Below, piece after piece: positions 59,850 to 64,000 of a stretch of DNA of 64,000 nucleotides. Made by a program: the position numbers and the translations under genes. Positions within the stretch are counted from its first letter, which is position 1. Each line of letters starts with the position of its first letter. The stretch lies in assembly GCA_905182995.1 (NCBI GenBank), contig CAJJDP010000028.1, positions 475,334 through 539,333 of the forward strand, written 5' to 3'. The notes beneath the pieces are model-generated. The model was not told the origin of the DNA. It did no database searches and worked only from the letters and a program-made list of their open reading frames with translations. The DNA comes from Paramecium octaurelia (taxonomy: Eukaryota; Ciliophora; Oligohymenophorea; Peniculida; Parameciidae).

Positions 59850-61226
59850 TCATTAATCAAAAACATTAATTGCAGAACGAGAAAATTTCATTTTTTCATC
59901 TTTAAATTTAGCGTCAAATCCTGATAAATTTAAGTATTTTTATTCTAGAGTTGGATGGTTGCTCATATTTTCTTCAATATCTTCAAAATCAACGGTTTCA
60001 CTATGTAAATTAAAATCCATATGAGGTTGACTTGCAGCAATTTTAATTGGCGCTTATGATGATTATTTTAATTACACAGCATCCTGAAAAGATGGCACAT
60101 ATTTAACAACATTGGAAGATGAAGATCCTTAAATTAAATAAACAAGAAAATACCAAGATTTGATATATTGGATTGCTTTTTAGTATTAGATCTTTAAGCA
60201 CCATCATTTCCAGGAACAGCTAAGAACGAACCCTAAACTTTGACTTCCAAAACAGACTCTTTATTTTGTTATTTATCTGACCATTCAAATTGATTATCGT
60301 ATGTATTAGGATTACTACATTGCTTCATTAATGCCTTAAGCATATCGTAATCAGGTTGATCTTCAAATCCTAAGTTTTTTAAATATCTAATTAATTAATA
60401 AGATTAGTATACTTAAGATAGTCTACAAATTGAATTGGTAATTCTTTGCATAAGGTCTCAATGGTTGTACTCATTTTAACTTCTCCAACTGCAACAGTTC
60501 TATCTTTATCACCAATATTTTATAAATTCTACCATGGTAACTTACTTAAAATTATAATAAAAAGTTACCCTAAAATTAAGTAGATAATGACATACATCAT
60601 AGATTCCAAATCGTCTTTTCTACTAATTTCAAATCCTTTATGAGCAGCTATTGAAGCATATCTGGTAGTTCCAATAAATGATTTTCTATCTTTAAACGGG
60701 CTCTTATTATATCATAAACTTACATATGTTTCCCCTTGTCTAGAATTAATTTTGAAACACCAAAATCAACTAAATAAGCAATAGACGTATTTTATTTGCC
60801 CATCATTATGTTTTCTGGTTTTAAATCTCTATGCACTATTCCTCTTGAATGCACTGATTTAAAGGTTGTCAATAATTAATCCAATAATTGCAATCCCGTT
60901 TTTAGAGACAATTATTTATATGTTCGACTATAATATCCTAGGTCTTTTCCCAATAATTCAACAACCATTACATTATAATTTTATTCTGCTCCAAACCAAT
61001 AAAGTTTGGTTATTCCTTGTATTCCTTATAATTTCGTCAGTAAATAAACTTCTCTATCCAAAGTTTCATGTTCTCCTTTTTCTAATTTGACTGCTACTTC
61101 TTCTCTTGTTATTTTATGAATTGCTAAATATACAACCCCGAAAGATCCTGAACTAAGTTGATTCTTTATAATATATTTGTTATCGAAAATTTTAGGTTCT
61201 AGATAAGTGCTGGGTAATTTTTTCAT
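59850..61226 (-). CDS. Casein kinase 1
   Basis: Predicted 425 aa. SSGSFGVVYLA glycine loop, VAVKLEKG, MVVELLGKDLG, IVHRDLKPENIMMG, LVDFGVSKL, then the CK1-specific HIPFKDRKSFIGTTRYASIA in place of APE, SRKDDLESMMYVIIYLILGK and LPWQNLQ. Four introns: 60701-60723 (ends GAG), 60545-60568 (24 nt, no TGA, ends AAG), 60387-60412 and 60128-60153 (ends AAG). The tail of about 110 residues is S/Q/P-rich. The start MKKLPSTYLEPKIF is the first in frame. CK1s act in many processes including ciliary signalling; a specific role cannot be inferred. Confidence 0.95.
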
Positions 61227-61679
61227 ATTTAATAATTATATTCAAGAATCAAATAAACAAGAATATGATTTTCTGATCATTTAATTCAAATTAGAAATGC
61301 TCGGTATATTTGCAATAATAATTATGCACACTTTGTAAGTTGCTCAAAACATATACAATACCCTCCATATTTTGTGATTTTTTCTTATTTTTTATAAATA
61401 TTTATATTTTTATATTACCTCCAACTGTTTATGCTTATATAATACAGATTCACTATTTTGCTCTTGATTCTGTCTTTATTAGATAAGTTTATTAAATATG
61501 ATCGTGATCATATTCTAATTATAAATATATATTAATTTCAACTTCAATTCCTTTCTACTTTTATTTTGTAAGTTTATTTTATTTAATGCCCTTTTGTAAA
61601 TCTTCACCTTTCAATCAAGTAATATCCTATTAAAATAAATAAAAATTTAATTCATTTTTATAATAAGTATTTTTTATAT
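61227..61679. other. AT-rich divergent intergenic region
   Basis: Lies between divergent CK1 and coiled-coil starts. No frame, RNA or repeat recognised. Confidence 0.55.
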
Positions 61680-63307
61680 ATGCATCCTAAAAATGATATT
61701 AGTGAAATTGGCACTTAAGTCTTTGCGCAATATAAAAAAATGTATGAAGATATCTGTTAAAGGTTAAAATCAGAAAAAGTAGCTTTTTTTAATGAACTTC
61801 AAATATGGAAGGGTAAATACAACACTCTCTAAAAAACATTTGAATCTCTGAATTAATCAAAAGAAAAATCAGATGTAAAGATTAAATAAGATTTAAATGA
61901 TCCTAAAACTTTGAATTAAATACCAAAAATATCTGGGCATCAATCATTAAACTTATAACCAAATGCAAAACAACAATATTTTTAGATATAAATTCAATAA
62001 CTTAATGAGCCTATAGTCAAATAAAAAATGATTTAAGATTTAAATGATAATAATGAAAACCATTCGATTGATAATAAAAACCTACAAATTGAAAATATAA
62101 AATATTCTGATTAACTAAGTTAACTTAGACAAACATCTCAACATAAAATAAGTATTAATAAATGCTTCAATATGAATATAAGATATAGGAGTTTAGTTAA
62201 AACATTGATGAGATGAAAAAGGAGAAAAATAACTAGAGAAATTAACTAAAGAAAACTAAGTTTTAAATTAAACTAATGATGAATTAAGAAAGAGTATTCA
62301 AGATTATGAAAAGGGACAACAATAAAAAAAGTAGTATAAATTGAAATTAAGTGAATTAGGATTAAAAAACAGTCAGCTGTAGAAGTTAGTCAAAGATTTA
62401 GAAAAATAAGAATAGCAACAATAGGATATATCTTAATAAACTGCTAAATAAATAGAAGATAAAAAAAAAGAAACGAATCACTCTAAATAAAGATTTAGGA
62501 ATACTAAATAGAACTATCAAATCTAAATCAACTCTAAATGGCTATGATGAATAATAAAATATTAAGAGAATGAATAATTACGTTATAAAATTGAAGAAGT
62601 CCAAAAATAAAATAAAATTTTGATTAGAAAATCGAAATGCTAAGTGATGACACTAAATTATCATTTAGTTAATTACAAGATTAAGTGATTTCATATCAAC
62701 AAATTGTCACTGATAAGAATGAAGAAATTAATTACTTAATATTAGAAGTAACAAAATGAAGATTATAAGGAAAAGATAAGGTAGCTTCATACTTAATATG
62801 AAAAGTAAGAGTCAGAATCAAAGATGAAATTAGAATGGATGGAAAATAAAAATGCAGAACTTGAAAAACTATCAATGAATATGAAAAGAAAATATCAAAT
62901 TTAGTAGAATAACTATCTCAATAAAACCAAAGCGATACAGGAGGAAGCAATAATCAATAGATTACTCACTCTTAGGCACATCAAATTAAAAATGAAGTCA
63001 TAGATAGCATAAAATAGATGAATGAAGTAAATTATTGAAGAAGATCATAGTTTTTAACATCAATTATACGGGAATTTGCTTTCAGCCTCACTTAAGTTTA
63101 ATGAATAGAAAGACTTACTTTAAAGTGGATTAAAGGAAACCATAAAGGAGATTGTATATTATATTGTTATGTGTAGATTATTACAATAAATATGAATAAT
63201 TTTTAGATTTGGCTTAAAAAAAGGATTAAACAATTGAGGAATAAGATAAAATATTAACAGAAAAAAAATAAGAGATATCAAAACTTTAAGCTCAATTGTC
63301 ATAATGA
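61680..63307 (+). pseudogene. Coiled-coil gene with multiple apparent frameshifts
   Basis: Opens MHPKNDISEIGTQVFAQYKK and is intact for about 155 codons. Heptad-rich coil then continues in successive frames: YEYKIQEFSQNIDEMKKEK, EKLTKENQVLNQTNDELRKS, IELSNLNQLQMAMMNNKILR, ENEQLRYKIEEVQKQNK, TINEYEKKISNLVEQLSQQN and KDQTIEEQDKILTEKKQEIS. Most changes of frame fall at an A run and are repaired by one extra A; the one near 62569 may need two. Introns 62739-62760 (AAG) and 63153-63175 are plausible; positions may be off by a few bases. A TGA occurs 2 nt before the N. It is either a decayed gene or, more likely, contig-end sequencing error. Confidence 0.6.
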
Positions 63308-63308
63308 A
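62016..63308. repeat. First copy of the third N-joined duplicate
   Basis: 1,293 bp before the N at 63309; its first 691 bp recur from 63310 to the window end. Confidence 0.9.
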
Positions 63309-63309
63309 N
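63309..63309. other. Single N contig join
   Basis: Ambiguous base at the third join, flanked by the same sequence on both sides. Confidence 0.95.
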
Positions 63310-64000
63310 GTCAAATAAAAAATGATTTAAGATTTAAATGATAATAATGAAAACCATTCGATTGATAATAAAAACCTACAAATTGAAAATATAAAATATT
63401 CTGATTAACTAAGTTAACTTAGACAAACATCTCAACATAAAATAAGTATTAATAAATGCTTCAATATGAATATAAGATATAGGAGTTTAGTTAAAACATT
63501 GATGAGATGAAAAAGGAGAAAAATAACTAGAGAAATTAACTAAAGAAAACTAAGTTTTAAATTAAACTAATGATGAATTAAGAAAGAGTATTCAAGATTA
63601 TGAAAAGGGACAACAATAAAAAAAGTAGTATAAATTGAAATTAAGTGAATTAGGATTAAAAAACAGTCAGCTGTAGAAGTTAGTCAAAGATTTAGAAAAA
63701 TAAGAATAGCAACAATAGGATATATCTTAATAAACTGCTAAATAAATAGAAGATAAAAAAAAAGAAACGAATCACTCTAAATAAAGATTTAGGAATACTA
63801 AATAGAACTATCAAATCTAAATCAACTCTAAATGGCTATGATGAATAATAAAATATTAAGAGAATGAATAATTACGTTATAAAATTGAAGAAGTCCAAAA
63901 ATAAAATAAAATTTTGATTAGAAAATCGAAATGCTAAGTGATGACACTAAATTATCATTTAGTTAATTACAAGATTAAGTGATTTCATATCAACAAATTG
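63310..64000. repeat. Second copy of the third N-joined duplicate (cut by window end)
   Basis: Repeats 62016-62706 at an offset of 1,294 bp; the rest of the copy lies beyond the window. It carries part of the coiled-coil gene again, with the same A-run frameshifts. Confidence 0.9.

Noticed and set aside
1..64000. TGA as selenocysteine or tryptophan at the in-frame TGA sites
   Set aside because: TGA is used as the normal terminator of about 30 genes here, and the few internal TGAs lie in gene models with uncertain 5' ends or at contig ends; error, intron or decay is simpler.
1..64000. Bacterial or viral segment, CRISPR array or insertion sequence
   Set aside because: No standard-code long frames, no direct-repeat arrays and no terminal inverted repeats of mobile elements; all longer genes use the ciliate code and tiny introns.

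Overview
The window is macronuclear-type DNA from a ciliate, almost certainly a Paramecium or close relative. It is very AT-rich and densely packed. Nearly every gene reads through only if TAA and TAG are Gln and TGA is the sole stop. The genes are interrupted by tiny introns of about 20-33 nt (GTA...TAG or GTA...AAG). I placed about 78 such introns by hand, by restoring reading frame and protein-family continuity. No operons, ribosome binding sites or bacterial features are expected, and none were seen. Gene spans below include introns, and intron positions are in the evidence text.

Layout. 1-9.3 kb: succinate dehydrogenase flavoprotein (3' end cut by the window edge), a four-TM protein, a coiled-coil protein, a protein kinase with altered catalytic motifs, a PGES-2-like GST/glutaredoxin-fold protein, a small Gln-rich protein and a SANT/Myb-like protein. 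9.3-12 kb: a segment present twice around a single N (assembly overlap), holding a damaged trichocyst-matrix-like coiled-coil gene. 12.8-29.1 kb: a cyclic-nucleotide-binding K+ channel, a spartin-like senescence-domain protein, Elongator ELP2, VPS39 (HOPS/CORVET), a hybrid histidine kinase, dynactin ARP1 and ribosomal protein uS12. 29.4-37.7 kb: two Cys-rich surface proteins flanking an EF-hand protein. 38.3-45.7 kb: two coiled-coil proteins, a kinase with a decapeptide-repeat tail and an Aurora kinase. 45.8-48.5 kb: a second N-joined duplicate holding a small helix-turn-helix protein. 49.2-61.2 kb: a ubiquitin protease, an N-myristoylatable pseudokinase, a secreted crystallin-fold protein, a MORN-repeat protein, an ERK-type MAP kinase, a DUSP protein lacking the protease boxes, a CxxC protein and casein kinase 1. 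61.7-64 kb: a coiled-coil gene full of apparent single-base frameshifts, then a third N-joined duplicate.

The genes do not form one pathway. They are a typical ciliate mix rich in kinases (six kinase-like genes plus one histidine kinase), trafficking, cilium/cytoskeleton and ubiquitin functions. The strongest unusual signals are: the high share of introns ending in AAG; five 3n introns whose retention would not introduce a stop; three single-N joins each flanked by an identical duplicate of about 1.3 kb; a cluster of A-run frameshifts at a contig end; and several kinase or protease homologues lacking catalytic residues.
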